Notes: generated by a model not told the origin, from the letters alone. DNA of 64,000 bases from Bacillus tequilensis KCTC 13622 (GCF_000507145.1 NZ_AYTO01000019.1:1-64000); one strand, 5' to 3'. Positions 38,924 through 47,785 are shown, counted from the stretch's first letter. Translations and numbers: made by a program.

Positions 38924-39198
38924 GAATCGGCACCTCGCTTTCGTTCCATCGCTTGTACTACTACTATATGAGACAGGTCGTATTTTATGATATGAGCCGC
39001 GGATCTGCCGTTTTTTGGGCAAAGGTGCATTTTTATTTCTTTTGTGACTGTTTTATCATAAAATAGAAATACAAAGGAATTCACACTGGCTTTGCATAAG
39101 GTTAAGATGTGGACGGAATGGGTAAAGTGTAGTAAAGTACAATTAATCGGGAGCTTAGATGTCCCTTCAACATCTTATATAGAAGGGAAGGTTGGCAA

Positions 39199-39855
39199 AT
39201 GGAAATTGAAAGAATTAACGAGCATACAGTAAAATTTTATATGTCTTACGGAGATATCGAAGATCGCGGTTTTGACAGAGAAGAAATTTGGTATAACCGT
39301 GAGCGCAGTGAAGAACTATTCTGGGAAGTCATGGATGAAGTTCATGAGGAAGAGGAATTTGCTGTGGAAGGCCCTCTTTGGATTCAAGTTCAGGCACTGG
39401 ACAAAGGATTAGAAATCATCGTCACAAAAGCCCAGCTTTCCAAAGACGGACAAAAGCTCGAACTGCCGATTCCTGAGGATAAAAAGCAAGAACCAGCATC
39501 TGAGGATCTTGACGCCTTGCTGGATGACTTCCAGAAAGAAGAGCAAGCCGTCAATCAGGAAGAGAAGGAGCAAAAGCTTCAATTTGTCTTGCGGTTTGGC
39601 GATTTTGAGGATGTTATTTCTCTATCTAAATTGAACGTTAACGGAAGCAGAACGACTTTATATTCGTTTGAGAACCGATATTATTTATATGTAGATTTTG
39701 GCAATATGACTGATGAAGAGGTTGAAAATCAGCTAAGCATCCTGCTGGAGTACGCAAATGAATCTTCAATCAGCATACACCGTCTTGAAGAGTACGGCAA
39801 GCTGGTTATTTCAGAGCATGCTCTAGAAACAATAAAAAAACACTTTGCATCATAG
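39199..39855 (+). CDS. mecA: Adaptor protein MecA
   Basis: MecA (218 aa) delivers ComK and ComS-related substrates to the ClpCP protease, holding competence off, and also stimulates ClpC assembly. The N-terminal substrate-binding domain begins MEIERINEHTVKFYMSYGDI. An acidic linker with SEDLDALLDDFQKEEQ (residues about 100-115) is followed by the C-terminal ClpC-binding domain. AAGGGAAGG precedes the ATG. A terminator follows. Confidence 0.97.
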   Translation: MEIERINEHTVKFYMSYGDIEDRGFDREEIWYNRERSEELFWEVMDEVHEEEEFAVEGPLWIQVQALDKGLEIIVTKAQLSKDGQKLELPIPEDKKQEPASEDLDALLDDFQKEEQAVNQEEKEQKLQFVLRFGDFEDVISLSKLNVNGSRTTLYSFENRYYLYVDFGNMTDEEVENQLSILLEYANESSISIHRLEEYGKLVISEHALETIKKHFAS

Positions 39856-39856
39856 C

Positions 39857-39888
39857 AAACCGATTTCTTCCCGGAAATCGGTTTTTTC
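39857..39888 (+). terminator. Terminator after mecA
   Basis: An 11-bp stem AAACCGATTTC (39857-39867) pairs with 39874-39884, followed by T. Confidence 0.87.
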
Positions 39889-39970
39889 ATGCGCTGAAAT
39901 GCCATTTTTGAGGCCAAAAATAAAAACATCCATACATGCGGAAAATACGGCGAACAGGAGTTGCTCATCT

Positions 39971-39998
39971 TTTCCAGAAAGTATACCTTATCTGGAAA
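39971..39998 (+). repeat. Inverted repeat just before coiA
   Basis: TTTCCAGA (39971-39978) and TCTGGAAA (39991-39998) flank a 12-base centre containing GTATAC. It ends against the coiA ribosome site and could be an operator or an mRNA hairpin that limits coiA translation. Confidence 0.55.
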
Positions 39999-40011
39999 GG
40001 AGAGATGACAA

Positions 40012-41163
40012 GTGTTTAGTGCTGTAACTGAAGACGGCCAAATGTTTCACCTTCTAGGCGCTTCGCAAAGGCAGAAATTAAAGCAGGGACGATTCTTCTG
40101 CCCGGTGTGCGGGGGTGAGCTTGCTGTGAAGCTCGGACCTCAAAAAGCGCCGCATTTCGCCCATAAACAGAACAAATCCTGTTCGATAGACATTGAACCG
40201 GAGAGCGCCTATCACTTAGAAGGAAAAAGGCAGCTGTATGTGTGGCTGAAAACGCAGCAAGCTTCTCCGCTATTGGAACCGTATATCAAGAGCATCAATC
40301 AAAGACCTGACATCATGGGAAATATTAAGGGGCATATGCTTGCTGTTGAATATCAATGCGCCACTATCGCTCCAGATGTCTTTCAAAAACGGACAGCGGG
40401 CTTCAAACAAGCGGGGATCATCCCGCAGTGGATTATGGGGTACAGCCGCTTAAAACGCACTGCTCCATTCTTTTATCAGCTTTCTGCTTTCCATTGGCAG
40501 TTTATCAATGCCGGTCCATGCAGGGAACTGATATGTTATTGCCCGGAAACACGTTCTTTCTGCCGGCTCAGCCACATCATTCCATTTTACACGAACCATT
40601 CTTATTGCTCCATACAAACCATTCCAATCCATCTGGCATCTGCGAGACATCTTTTTTTTACTGAATCTAAGTCTTCATTGCGTTATGACAACTGGATGAA
40701 GGCCGTTCTTCGTTTTCGCCATAAACCCCATCGGTTCATCTCCAAGGAATTAAATCGCCTCAGGATGCTGTTTTATGAAAAGCGGCAGACGTCCCTTCCG
40801 TTTCTTCCGACTGAAGTGTTTGTCCCTGTTAAAAAAGGAGCCGTTTTTAAGAGTCCGGTTTTTGTGTGGCAGGGATATCTTTATCTGTTTATTACGGATC
40901 TCGGAGCTAAACGTGCGCCGATTCATTTTTCAGCCGTTTTACAGCAGTGCAAACTGCATATTCATAAAAAAAATATGTCGCTCAGATATGAATGCAGTGA
41001 AGATTGTCTTTCTGAAGCGGTGAAACAGTACATTGATTTTTTGTGTAAGAAGGGATTTTTAAGGGAAACTCAGAAAGAAGTATATGTGCTGAATCATCCT
41101 GCAGAGGGTGTTCGCTCATTACAGGATCTCATTGAGAGAGACCGGAGCTGTTTTATAGAATGA
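40012..41163 (+). CDS. coiA: Competence protein CoiA
   Basis: CoiA (383 aa; yjbF) is needed for efficient transformation, likely in recombination of incoming single-stranded DNA. The N-terminal part shows a zinc-finger-like CPVCGGELAVKLGPQKAPHFAH. A nuclease-like core follows (LEGKRQLYVWLK, then DIMGNIKGHMLAVEYQCA), matching the CoiA restriction-endonuclease-like fold with an E-x-K/D-x(n)-E-x-Q set. Start is GTG 40012 after AAAGGAG. A clear ComK box was not identified. Confidence 0.92.
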   Translation: MFSAVTEDGQMFHLLGASQRQKLKQGRFFCPVCGGELAVKLGPQKAPHFAHKQNKSCSIDIEPESAYHLEGKRQLYVWLKTQQASPLLEPYIKSINQRPDIMGNIKGHMLAVEYQCATIAPDVFQKRTAGFKQAGIIPQWIMGYSRLKRTAPFFYQLSAFHWQFINAGPCRELICYCPETRSFCRLSHIIPFYTNHSYCSIQTIPIHLASARHLFFTESKSSLRYDNWMKAVLRFRHKPHRFISKELNRLRMLFYEKRQTSLPFLPTEVFVPVKKGAVFKSPVFVWQGYLYLFITDLGAKRAPIHFSAVLQQCKLHIHKKNMSLRYECSEDCLSEAVKQYIDFLCKKGFLRETQKEVYVLNHPAEGVRSLQDLIERDRSCFIE

Positions 41164-41209
41164 GTTTATCTCATTTGGCTCACCCTAAGACAAAGGTGGT
41201 GGGCTGGCT

Positions 41210-43222
41210 GTGAGAGGCACAAAAGGAAAGGTTTTTCGTGTTTTTACTGCTTTTTTGGCATTCGTCCTCTTCATTACTGCATATGATTTGACAAAAGGCA
41301 GTGAAAAACCGGAAGATATTCACAACACAAGTTTATTGAGAAACAGCGGTTTTTTCAATTGGCTTGAATCAAAGAAAACGAGGGGGATCACCATGGCTGA
41401 GGAAAAAAAAGCAAACCAACTGCCTGAAAGAAGTGAGGTAAAGGCAGAAGACACATGGAGACTTGAGGATATTTTTCCTAATGATGAGGCCTGGAATAAA
41501 GAATTTCAAGCTGTAAAAGAATTAATTCCGAATTTATCTAAGTATAAAGGAAAGCTGGCAGATTCAGCTGATCATTTGTACGAGGCTCTTACGTACCAAG
41601 ATAAAGTGATGGAGCGGCTGGGCAGGCTTTACACATATGCGCATATGCGTTCTGACCAAGATACCGGGAACTCCTTTTACCAGGGGCTGAATGACAAGGC
41701 GGGAAACCTGTATACACAGGCCGCAAGCGCGATAGCTTATTTGGTTCCGGAAATCTTATCCATAGAAGAAGACAAGCTGCAGCAGTTTATTCTTGAAAAA
41801 GAAGAACTGAAACTGTACTCCCATGCGATTGAGGAGATTACAAAGGAGCGCCCTCACGTACTGAGCGAAAAGGAAGAAGCGCTGCTTGCTGAAGCTTCTG
41901 AAGTGCTAGGGTCACCTTCCAATACGTTCAGCGTGTTAAATAACGCCGAGATTACATTCCCGTCCATTAAAGATGAAGAGGGAAATGAAAAACAGATCAC
42001 TCACGGAAACTTTATTAACTTCTTAGAAAGTGAAAACCGTGAAGTCCGCAAAAATGCCTTTGAGGAAGTATATAAAACATACGGTCAATATAAAAATACA
42101 ATGGCCACGACGCTAAGCGGCACTGTGAAAAAGGACAACTTCTACGCCAGAGTGAAAAAGTACAAGTCAGCGCGTGAAGCTGCGCTTTCTAACAACAGTA
42201 TTCCTGAGGAAGTATACGACAACCTCGTCAAAACGATTAATAAGCATTTGCCGCTCCTGCACCGCTATATCGCACTGAGAAAGAAAGTGCTTGAGCTTGA
42301 TGAAGTGCATATCTATGATCTGTATACACCGCTTGTGCAGGATGCGGGAATGAAGGTCACGTACGAGGAAGCCAAAGATTACATGCTAAAAGGCCTTGCA
42401 CCTTTAGGAGAAGAATACGCCGCCATCTTAAAAGAAGGGCTGGAAAACCGCTGGGTCGACGTTTATGAAAATAAAGGAAAACGCAATGGCGCTTATTCAT
42501 CCGGATCTTACGGCACGAATCCGTATATTTTGATGAACTGGCATGATAACGTCAATAATCTCTTTACGCTCGTGCACGAGTTTGGCCATTCCGTTCACAG
42601 CTACTATACGAGAAAGCACCAGCCATATCCGTACGGCAATTACAGCATCTTTGTTGCGGAAGTTGCGTCTACAACAAACGAAGCGCTTCTTGGCGAATAT
42701 CTGCTGAACAATTTAGATGATGAAAAACAGCGCTTATACATCCTCAACCATATGCTTGAGGGCTTCAGAGGGACTGTTTTCAGACAAACGATGTTTGCTG
42801 AATTTGAACATCTCATCCATACAAAGGCGCAAGAAGGGGAGCCGCTCACACCTGAGCTTCTGACAAGTGTCTACTACGATCTGAATAAAAAGTATTTCGG
42901 AGACGGCATGGTAATTGATAAGGAAATCGGTCTTGAATGGTCACGGATTCCGCACTTCTATTACAATTACTATGTGTATCAGTATGCGACAGGATACAGT
43001 GCTGCCCAAGCGTTAAGCAACCAGATTTTAAAAGAAGGAAAGCCGGCAGTTGACCGTTATATTGACTTCCTGAAAGCTGGAAGCTCACAATACCCGATTG
43101 ATGTCCTGAAAAAAGCGGGTGTTGATATGACGTCTCCAGAGCCGATCGAAGCTGCATGCAAAATGTTTGAGGAAAAACTAGATGAAATGGAAGAACTGCT
43201 GATGAAAGTCGAGCAGTCATAA
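41210..43222 (+). CDS. pepF: Oligoendopeptidase F (PepF)
   Basis: PepF (670 aa from GTG 41210; yjbG) is an M3B zinc endopeptidase that cuts short peptides. The active site HEFGHSVHS lies near residue 462 with a downstream Glu in STTNEALLGE. The first 61 codons encode a basic stretch and a hydrophobic helix (VFRVFTAFLAFVLFITA) not needed by the peptidase. ATG 41393 (MAEEKKANQL) has its own GAGGGGGAT and would give a cytosolic 609-residue form. PepF overexpression is known to block sporulation initiation in B. subtilis, perhaps by degrading PhrA peptide. Confidence 0.93.
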   Translation: MRGTKGKVFRVFTAFLAFVLFITAYDLTKGSEKPEDIHNTSLLRNSGFFNWLESKKTRGITMAEEKKANQLPERSEVKAEDTWRLEDIFPNDEAWNKEFQAVKELIPNLSKYKGKLADSADHLYEALTYQDKVMERLGRLYTYAHMRSDQDTGNSFYQGLNDKAGNLYTQAASAIAYLVPEILSIEEDKLQQFILEKEELKLYSHAIEEITKERPHVLSEKEEALLAEASEVLGSPSNTFSVLNNAEITFPSIKDEEGNEKQITHGNFINFLESENREVRKNAFEEVYKTYGQYKNTMATTLSGTVKKDNFYARVKKYKSAREAALSNNSIPEEVYDNLVKTINKHLPLLHRYIALRKKVLELDEVHIYDLYTPLVQDAGMKVTYEEAKDYMLKGLAPLGEEYAAILKEGLENRWVDVYENKGKRNGAYSSGSYGTNPYILMNWHDNVNNLFTLVHEFGHSVHSYYTRKHQPYPYGNYSIFVAEVASTTNEALLGEYLLNNLDDEKQRLYILNHMLEGFRGTVFRQTMFAEFEHLIHTKAQEGEPLTPELLTSVYYDLNKKYFGDGMVIDKEIGLEWSRIPHFYYNYYVYQYATGYSAAQALSNQILKEGKPAVDRYIDFLKAGSSQYPIDVLKKAGVDMTSPEPIEAACKMFEEKLDEMEELLMKVEQS

Positions 43223-43227
43223 AAAAG

Positions 43228-43262
43228 AAAGCCTGTGCAGAAATGGCCGCACAGGCTTTTTT
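43228..43262. terminator. Bidirectional terminator between pepF and yizD
   Basis: An 11-bp stem AAAGCCTGTGC (43228-43238) pairs with 43249-43259, with A-rich left and T-rich right flanks. Confidence 0.88.
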
Positions 43263-43428
43263 AAAACCCTTTAAAGGTTTTCCTGTGGTTCAGCCGGTAG
43301 AGAGTGAACAAAATAGACAGAAACAGCAGAGGAGAGGTAATGTAAAGCGGCAGCATATGCATCATGCCTAATATATTCAAACAGAAAAAAACAGCAATAC
43401 ATACAATGGAGATGACAGTATACATCAT
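43261..43428 (-). CDS. yizD: Small hydrophobic membrane protein YizD
   Basis: A 55-residue protein beginning MMYTVISIVCIAVFFCLNIL with two hydrophobic segments separated by GMMHMLPL and a basic tail (NHRKTFKGF), so probably two membrane helices. AGGAGG lies six bases before the ATG at 43428. It sits between pepF and the RoxS small RNA, as yizD does in B. subtilis. No function is assigned. Confidence 0.78.
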   Translation of the reverse strand: MMYTVISIVCIAVFFCLNILGMMHMLPLYITSPLLFLSILFTLYRLNHRKTFKGF

Positions 43429-43520
43429 GGCGTTCCTCCTCGTCCTTTTTCCTTATTAGGATATGAGTGAATACACGTCGTTATGTTTTGTGACAAAAAT
43501 ATGAACATTAAGCATAGAGG

Positions 43521-43550
43521 TTGTCAAAAGTCGACATCTTTTGTTATCAT
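43521..43550 (+). promoter_or_regulatory. Promoter of RoxS small RNA
   Basis: TTGTCA (43521-43526), 18 bases, TATCAT (43545-43550). The upstream TTTTGTGACAAAAATATGAACA (about 43486-43507) resembles ResD and Rex recognition sequences. RoxS is known to be activated by ResDE and repressed by Rex. Confidence 0.65.
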
Positions 43551-43557
43551 AAGGATG

Positions 43558-43672
43558 TGAAATTGATCACAAACAAACATTACCCCTTTGTTTGACCGTG
43601 AAAAATTTCTCCCATCCCCTTTGTTGTCGTTAAGACATACGAAACCGCGCTTATCCCGGCGCGGTTTCTTTA
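43558..43672 (+). ncRNA. roxS: RoxS (RsaE-type) regulatory small RNA
   Basis: A non-coding transcript of about 115 nt lies between yizD and spxH, exactly the RoxS locus of B. subtilis. It carries C-rich single-stranded seeds (TACCCCTTTG near 43582 and CCCATCCCCTTTG near 43610) suited to pairing with ribosome sites, and ends in a GC-rich terminator (GAAACCGCGC 43641-43650 with 43659-43668) plus T. RoxS, homologous to Staphylococcus RsaE, down-regulates central-metabolism mRNAs in response to nitric oxide and redox state. The 5' end is estimated from the promoter. Confidence 0.9.
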
Positions 43673-43707
43673 GCACTATAAACGGAACGCACGTTCGGTG
43701 TCGGCGT

Positions 43708-43743
43708 AAAAAAACAGCCTCAAGCATATTCACGCCTGCGGCT
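43708..43743 (-). terminator. Terminator after spxH
   Basis: On the minus strand an imperfect 10-bp stem (43734-43743 with 43716-43725) precedes a run of seven T. Confidence 0.7.
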
Positions 43744-44641
43744 ATTTTTCACATGATTGATATTCATCAGAATAAGTGCTGAGAGATTTCCAAAACATTC
43801 CGTGTTTGGCTTCCACTTTTGCAACCTTTTTAGCAAACGCCAATTTTTTCATTTCTTTTTCTACCTCTTCAAGGCTCAGATCATATACAAGCGCAATTTC
43901 TTTAGAGGCAACGAAGCGGAAATATTCAATAAAACATTCCAAAGGCGGGGTTTCCGAAGGCGTCGGCTCGTCGCCAAGCATCTCAAATAAGATTTCTTCA
44001 TATACATCGTATGAATAGCTGCCTGGTACTTTAAGTCCTTCGTCCTCATGCTGTGTATTAAAAAACGTCAGCGTCGGATTAACGGAAACATCCATCTCAG
44101 CGGCAATTCTCATGTCACATTGAAGCGCCTTGACAGCGCTTTGAGAATGCAGATCGTTTTTGAATTCTTCAAGATCGAGACTTGTTTTTTCCGCGATTTC
44201 CAAAAGCACGTTTTCATCCGTAATGTTTTGTTTTGAAACAAACAGACTCTCCTGCATGTTCCTGAGAAATTGCATGCCGGCTTTTCGTCCTTGCAGTTCG
44301 GCTGCTTTAAAAGCGAGAGCTGCCATATAAGGCGATGAAAGCGGCTGATCTTGCTCGAACCAGACATTGCCGTCACATGACATGCCGGAGCGGCTTGCGA
44401 TCTTTTCCCATGCTTCTGCGAGAAGATGCTTTTTCCGTTTCTTATTCAAAACGGTAAGGCTTGCGGAAGCTATTATGCGTAAGGTGAAAAAGCGTCCGTA
44501 TCTGATTTTCAGCTTTTTGATGACGGGTTCTAAGGACCAGCATTCAGGACATAAAGGGTCTACAAACATGTAGATTTCAAGCGGTTTTTTTGGATGACCG
44601 TGGCAATGGGCGAAGTATTGCTCATGCTGATAGTTTGTCAA
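43742..44641 (-). CDS. spxH: ClpXP adaptor protein SpxH (YjbH)
   Basis: SpxH (299 aa) binds Spx and hands it to ClpXP. The N-terminus has a His/Cys segment (FAHCHGHPKKP) that coordinates zinc in B. subtilis, followed by a DsbA-like thioredoxin fold with DPLCPECWSLEP (CxxC about residues 31-34) and a helical C-terminal domain. Translation starts at TTG 44641, overlapping the yjbI stop by four bases, with AGCGGAGG upstream. It is cotranscribed with yjbI. Confidence 0.95.
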   Translation of the reverse strand: MTNYQHEQYFAHCHGHPKKPLEIYMFVDPLCPECWSLEPVIKKLKIRYGRFFTLRIIASASLTVLNKKRKKHLLAEAWEKIASRSGMSCDGNVWFEQDQPLSSPYMAALAFKAAELQGRKAGMQFLRNMQESLFVSKQNITDENVLLEIAEKTSLDLEEFKNDLHSQSAVKALQCDMRIAAEMDVSVNPTLTFFNTQHEDEGLKVPGSYSYDVYEEILFEMLGDEPTPSETPPLECFIEYFRFVASKEIALVYDLSLEEVEKEMKKLAFAKKVAKVEAKHGMFWKSLSTYSDEYQSCEK

Positions 44642-45036
44642 GATGATCGATCCTCCGCTTCCGTTTGATTCACCATATGCCTTGCTGTCAATTCAAGCCG
44701 TCCAAACAAAAACTCGCGAATATCGCCCTCCAGCCCTACATGGTCCATTGCGTCCTTCATACAGCTGAGCCATGCATCAGCTCTCTCGTTTGTAATTGGA
44801 AAGGGAAGATGCCTTGCTCTGAGCATGGGGTGGCCGTGTTCCTCAGTATAAAGCGGGGGACCGCCTAAATACTGAGTCAAAAATTGCTTCTGTTTCCTGG
44901 CGGTTTCTGTTAAATCACTAGGAAAAATCGGCTTCAGCAAAGGATGAGACGCGACACGTTCATAAAAAGTATCAACAAGTTGCGATAGAAGTTCCTCTCC
45001 AATCGCTTCATAAGGTGCGTTAAACGATTGTCCCAT
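44638..45036 (-). CDS. yjbI: Truncated haemoglobin YjbI
   Basis: YjbI (132 aa) is a group-II truncated haemoglobin. The proximal His lies in HGHPMLRARHLPFPI, preceded by the Phe/Tyr-rich helix B region of the family (FYERVASHPLLKPIFP). In B. subtilis it protects SpxH from oxidation and aggregation, which fits their four-base overlap. AAAGGAG precedes ATG 45036. An inverted repeat at 45062-45083 lies in its leader. Confidence 0.93.
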   Translation of the reverse strand: MGQSFNAPYEAIGEELLSQLVDTFYERVASHPLLKPIFPSDLTETARKQKQFLTQYLGGPPLYTEEHGHPMLRARHLPFPITNERADAWLSCMKDAMDHVGLEGDIREFLFGRLELTARHMVNQTEAEDRSS

Positions 45037-45061
45037 GTTGACTACTCCTTTAAATATGGCT

Positions 45062-45083
45062 AATAGGAATCATAAATCCTATT
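45062..45083. repeat. Palindrome in the yjbI leader
   Basis: AATAGGA (45062-45068) and TCCTATT (45077-45083) form a perfect 7-bp inverted repeat with 8-base spacing, 26 bases before the yjbI ATG. It has no T run, so it may be an operator or a leader hairpin. Confidence 0.45.
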
Positions 45084-45260
45084 GCGAAAAGTAATTTTCT
45101 GTATTTCATGAATTCATCTAGATTTATTTTAGCAACAAGGCACCATTTCTACAAACAAACTGCCTTTTATGCGTTTGATTACAAGTTTCGGCTGACAGCC
45201 GGGGTTGTATTTCATATCATATCACATAAAAATCAGGAATGCGTAGGATTTCACTCCGTA

Positions 45261-45291
45261 AAAAAACCAGAGGGCAAGGGCCGCTCTGGTT
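45261..45291 (-). terminator. Terminator overlapping the cwlQ stop codon
   Basis: On the minus strand AACCAGAG (45291-45284) pairs with CTCTGGTT (45272-45265), then T residues. The stop codon of cwlQ lies in the first arm. Confidence 0.8.
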
Positions 45292-46024
45292 ACGCGTAAT
45301 AAGCTGAAGTTATTTTTTTTACATAATTTTGCGTTTCTCGGAAAGGAGGAATACCCCCGTATCGGTCCACATTTCCCGGTCCGGCGTTGTAAGCCGCTAA
45401 GGCCATAGACACATTGCCGTCGTATTTATCCAGCATTTGTTTTAAATATTTCGTACCGCCTTCTACATTTTGCTGCGGGTCCAGCGGATTAGAAACACCG
45501 AGTGAGCTTGCCGTTGACGGCATCAGCTGCATTAGGCCCATCGCACCTGCTCCGCTGACTGCTTTTGCGTTAAAGCCTGATTCCTGCTTGATGATGGAAT
45601 GGATCAGTTTTTCATCGACGCCATATTTATCAGCGGCTTTTTTTATTGCGCTGTCAACGGAGAAGTCTCCCGAACTGATCTGTTTGGCTTCTTGTTTGTT
45701 TGAAGATGAAGCTGCATCAGCTGTTTCGGTGCTTTCTGCCGCTTTTGTAATGTAGTCTGAATTGCTATTTGTATATGAGTTAAGCCCAAAAGCTGAAAGC
45801 AGTGACGGCGCTGTTGGAGAAGCGCTGTTCAGCAGGCTGAGCGGGCTTGGCGATGCAGAAGATGCTGTTGGCTGCTGATTCGTCAGTCCGTTTGTATATT
45901 GGCTGAGCAAAGAGCTGAAGCTTGAGAGCGGGCTTTCCGCATTTTGAGTGCCTGTGCTGCGTGCATTAGATATGGACTGTAATGCCTGAAGCTGAAGTAA
46001 AGATGTCCAATTCGTTACATTCAC
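45290..46024 (-). CDS. cwlQ: Bifunctional cell-wall hydrolase CwlQ (lytic transglycosylase)
   Basis: CwlQ (244 aa; yjbJ) is a peptidoglycan hydrolase. The C-terminal SLT domain has the catalytic Glu in [15 protein letters not shown], followed by [13 protein letters not shown] and [14 protein letters not shown]. The first 125 residues are Ser/Pro/Thr/Asn-rich low complexity and probably a flexible linker. No classical signal peptide is seen. The start is GTG 46024 behind AAGGTGG. In B. subtilis both muramidase and transglycosylase activity are reported for this family member. Confidence 0.9.
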   Translation of the reverse strand: MNVTNWTSLLQLQALQSISNARSTGTQNAESPLSSFSSLLSQYTNGLTNQQPTASSASPSPLSLLNSASPTAPSLLSAFGLNSYTNSNSDYITKAAESTETADAASSSNKQEAKQISSGDFSVDSAIKKAADKYGVDEKLIHSIIKQESGFNAKAVSGAGAMGLMQLMPSTASSLGVSNPLDPQQNVEGGTKYLKQMLDKYDGNVSMALAAYNAGPGNVDRYGGIPPFRETQNYVKKITSAYYA

Positions 46025-46038
46025 GATGTCATTCCACC

Positions 46039-46611
46039 TTATATAGACTTTCGTTTTTCTTCATAAAAACGCAGAATTTTATTTTTGGTTTCGCGCAGAG
46101 GAATGCTGAATTGCTGAAGCAGCTTTTCAAAAGCTTGTTTGCCTTCATGCCAGTCTGCCGCCTCGAATTCGATTTCATAGTCCTCTTTATTTAAATATCG
46201 GCTGTGGTCTAAAACTATTAAGCCTTTTTCTGTTTCTTTTTCAGCGCGGTTTGTTGCTAAAGATCCAAAGTACTGGATGGCGTCTGTATTGACCTGAAGC
46301 TTGTGCAGCTGGTCCTTCACAGGGCCTTCGGGGATTGAAAAGCCGGCTAGATCTGAAACATCCGAAAGCCGTTGGTGTGTTTCTAAAAGCCCGACAGCTG
46401 CCGGTTCTTTTAACGTGAGAACATACTCGCTGTTTTTTTTGCGTATTCGAAGCGCAGCTTGTTTTTGTTTCAGTGCAAAACAGTTTGTGTCAAAATAGTG
46501 ATTCTTTTGATCTGTAAAATCTTTTTCTGTCAGCTGGAGTTCGGCTGTTAAGGTTTTAAATTCTTGTTTGGTCAGCATGTTTTTAAATTCTATTTCAATT
46601 TCTTGGCTCAT
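46039..46611 (-). CDS. yjbK: CYTH-domain triphosphate tunnel enzyme YjbK
   Basis: A 190-residue CYTH-superfamily protein. The ExExK signature is visible as EIEIEFK at residues 4-10, followed by the strand-rich tunnel with paired basic and acidic residues ([24 protein letters not shown]). Such enzymes hydrolyse inorganic triphosphate or other triphosphates; the Bacillus substrate is not certain. It is divergent from yjbL, and its promoter lies in the 120-bp gap. Confidence 0.88.
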   Translation of the reverse strand: MSQEIEIEFKNMLTKQEFKTLTAELQLTEKDFTDQKNHYFDTNCFALKQKQAALRIRKKNSEYVLTLKEPAAVGLLETHQRLSDVSDLAGFSIPEGPVKDQLHKLQVNTDAIQYFGSLATNRAEKETEKGLIVLDHSRYLNKEDYEIEFEAADWHEGKQAFEKLLQQFSIPLRETKNKILRFYEEKRKSI

Positions 46612-46734
46612 GATGCTCTTCCTTTCCGCCCTGTAAATCTTATTTTTACTATTATCTCTTTAGATGTTAGGTTTATCAATATCGAGCTTGATATGATAAA
46701 ATGAATCTGTAATTTGTTTAAAAAGGAGCGCATT

Positions 46735-47103
46735 ATGCAAAACAGAATCGAAATCATGAACGCAACATTATCGGATGATCAGCTTCGCCTTGCCTGTGAG
46801 GCAGAAGGAATCGAAGTGAAACGCAAGCCGTCAGGTCAAATGCTTGTTGATTCTGACCACTTTGCTTTTGTATACATACTTGAATTAGCTGATTCTTTTG
46901 AATATGTCATTATAAAGGAACATGTATGGCCGGAACTGAAGCAGGCCCACGCACAAAGAATTCCGGTTGTTTTAGAGGCCGGAGGCGAACCGATTGAACT
47001 TTCTGGCCTGCATGAGGAGCTGGAGTATCTTTTAGAAAATATAAAAGATAATGCGAACTACGGAGAAGAAATGGAAGATAAAGTGAAACGCGTGTTTTTA
47101 TAG
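46735..47103 (+). CDS. yjbL: Conserved hypothetical protein YjbL
   Basis: A 122-residue acidic cytosolic protein beginning MQNRIEIMNATLSDDQLRLA. ATG 46735 is preceded by AAAAAGGAG; the longer frame from 46714 would place that site inside the coding region. No motif of known function is seen. It leads the yjbL-yjbM-nadF-yjbO gene group (gaps of 28, 18 and 14 bases), so it may be tied to nucleotide metabolism. Confidence 0.85.
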   Translation: MQNRIEIMNATLSDDQLRLACEAEGIEVKRKPSGQMLVDSDHFAFVYILELADSFEYVIIKEHVWPELKQAHAQRIPVVLEAGGEPIELSGLHEELEYLLENIKDNANYGEEMEDKVKRVFL

Positions 47104-47131
47104 AAACTGGTTCGGAATTGGGGGATGTATG

Positions 47132-47767
47132 ATGGATGACAAACAATGGGAGCGTTTTTTAGTGCCGTACCGCCAGGCTGTCGAAGAGTTGAAAGTAAAG
47201 CTCAAGGGGATCCGCACACTATATGAATACGAGGATGACCATTCGCCGATCGAATTTGTGACCGGACGCGTCAAGCCTGTGGCGAGCATACTTGAAAAAG
47301 CCAGACGGAAAAGCATACCGCTGCATGAAATTGAAACCATGCAGGATATCGCAGGCCTTAGAATCATGTGCCAATTTGTCGATGACATTGAAATCGTGAA
47401 AGACATGCTGTTTGCCAGAAAAGATTTCACCGTTGTGGATCAGAGGGATTATATTGCGGAACATAAAGAGAGCGGATACCGGTCATATCACCTTGTCGTC
47501 GTGTATCCTTTACAGACGGTGTCCGGAGAAAAGCATGTTCTGGTGGAAATACAGATCCGCACGCTGGCGATGAATTTTTGGGCGACCATTGAGCATTCAT
47601 TAAATTATAAATACAGCGGAAACATTCCTGAAAAAGTAAAACTAAGGCTTCAGCGCGCTTCTGAAGCGGCTTCCCGGCTTGATGAGGAGATGTCGGAGAT
47701 CAGGGGTGAAGTACAAGAAGCTCAAGCTGCCTTTTCAAGAAAGAAAAAAGGCAGCGAGCAACAATAG
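47132..47767 (+). CDS. yjbM: Small alarmone (p)ppGpp synthetase YjbM (RelQ/SasB)
   Basis: A 211-residue RelA/SpoT synthetase domain without hydrolase or regulatory domains. Landmarks are GRVKPVASILEKARRK, DIAGLRIMCQFVDDI, the catalytic GYRSYHLVV and EIQIRTLAMNFWATIEH. The family forms tetramers that make ppGpp and related alarmones and is activated by pppGpp. Of the double ATG at 47129/47132 the second is better spaced from GGGGG. It is followed at once by an NAD kinase gene. Confidence 0.95.
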   Translation: MDDKQWERFLVPYRQAVEELKVKLKGIRTLYEYEDDHSPIEFVTGRVKPVASILEKARRKSIPLHEIETMQDIAGLRIMCQFVDDIEIVKDMLFARKDFTVVDQRDYIAEHKESGYRSYHLVVVYPLQTVSGEKHVLVEIQIRTLAMNFWATIEHSLNYKYSGNIPEKVKLRLQRASEAASRLDEEMSEIRGEVQEAQAAFSRKKKGSEQQ

Positions 47768-47785
47768 GTAAAGGGGAAGAAAAGC

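Noticed and set aside
38924..39198. Possible yybP-ykoY manganese riboswitch or sigma-E promoter for yjbE
   Set aside because: No aptamer motif is visible, and the candidate CATATAGT -10 lacks a well-spaced -35.
43588..43782. 64-codon plus-strand frame within and after RoxS
   Set aside because: It covers the RoxS terminator and the spxH 3' end, lacks a ribosome site and has no protein-like composition; the RNA explains the region.
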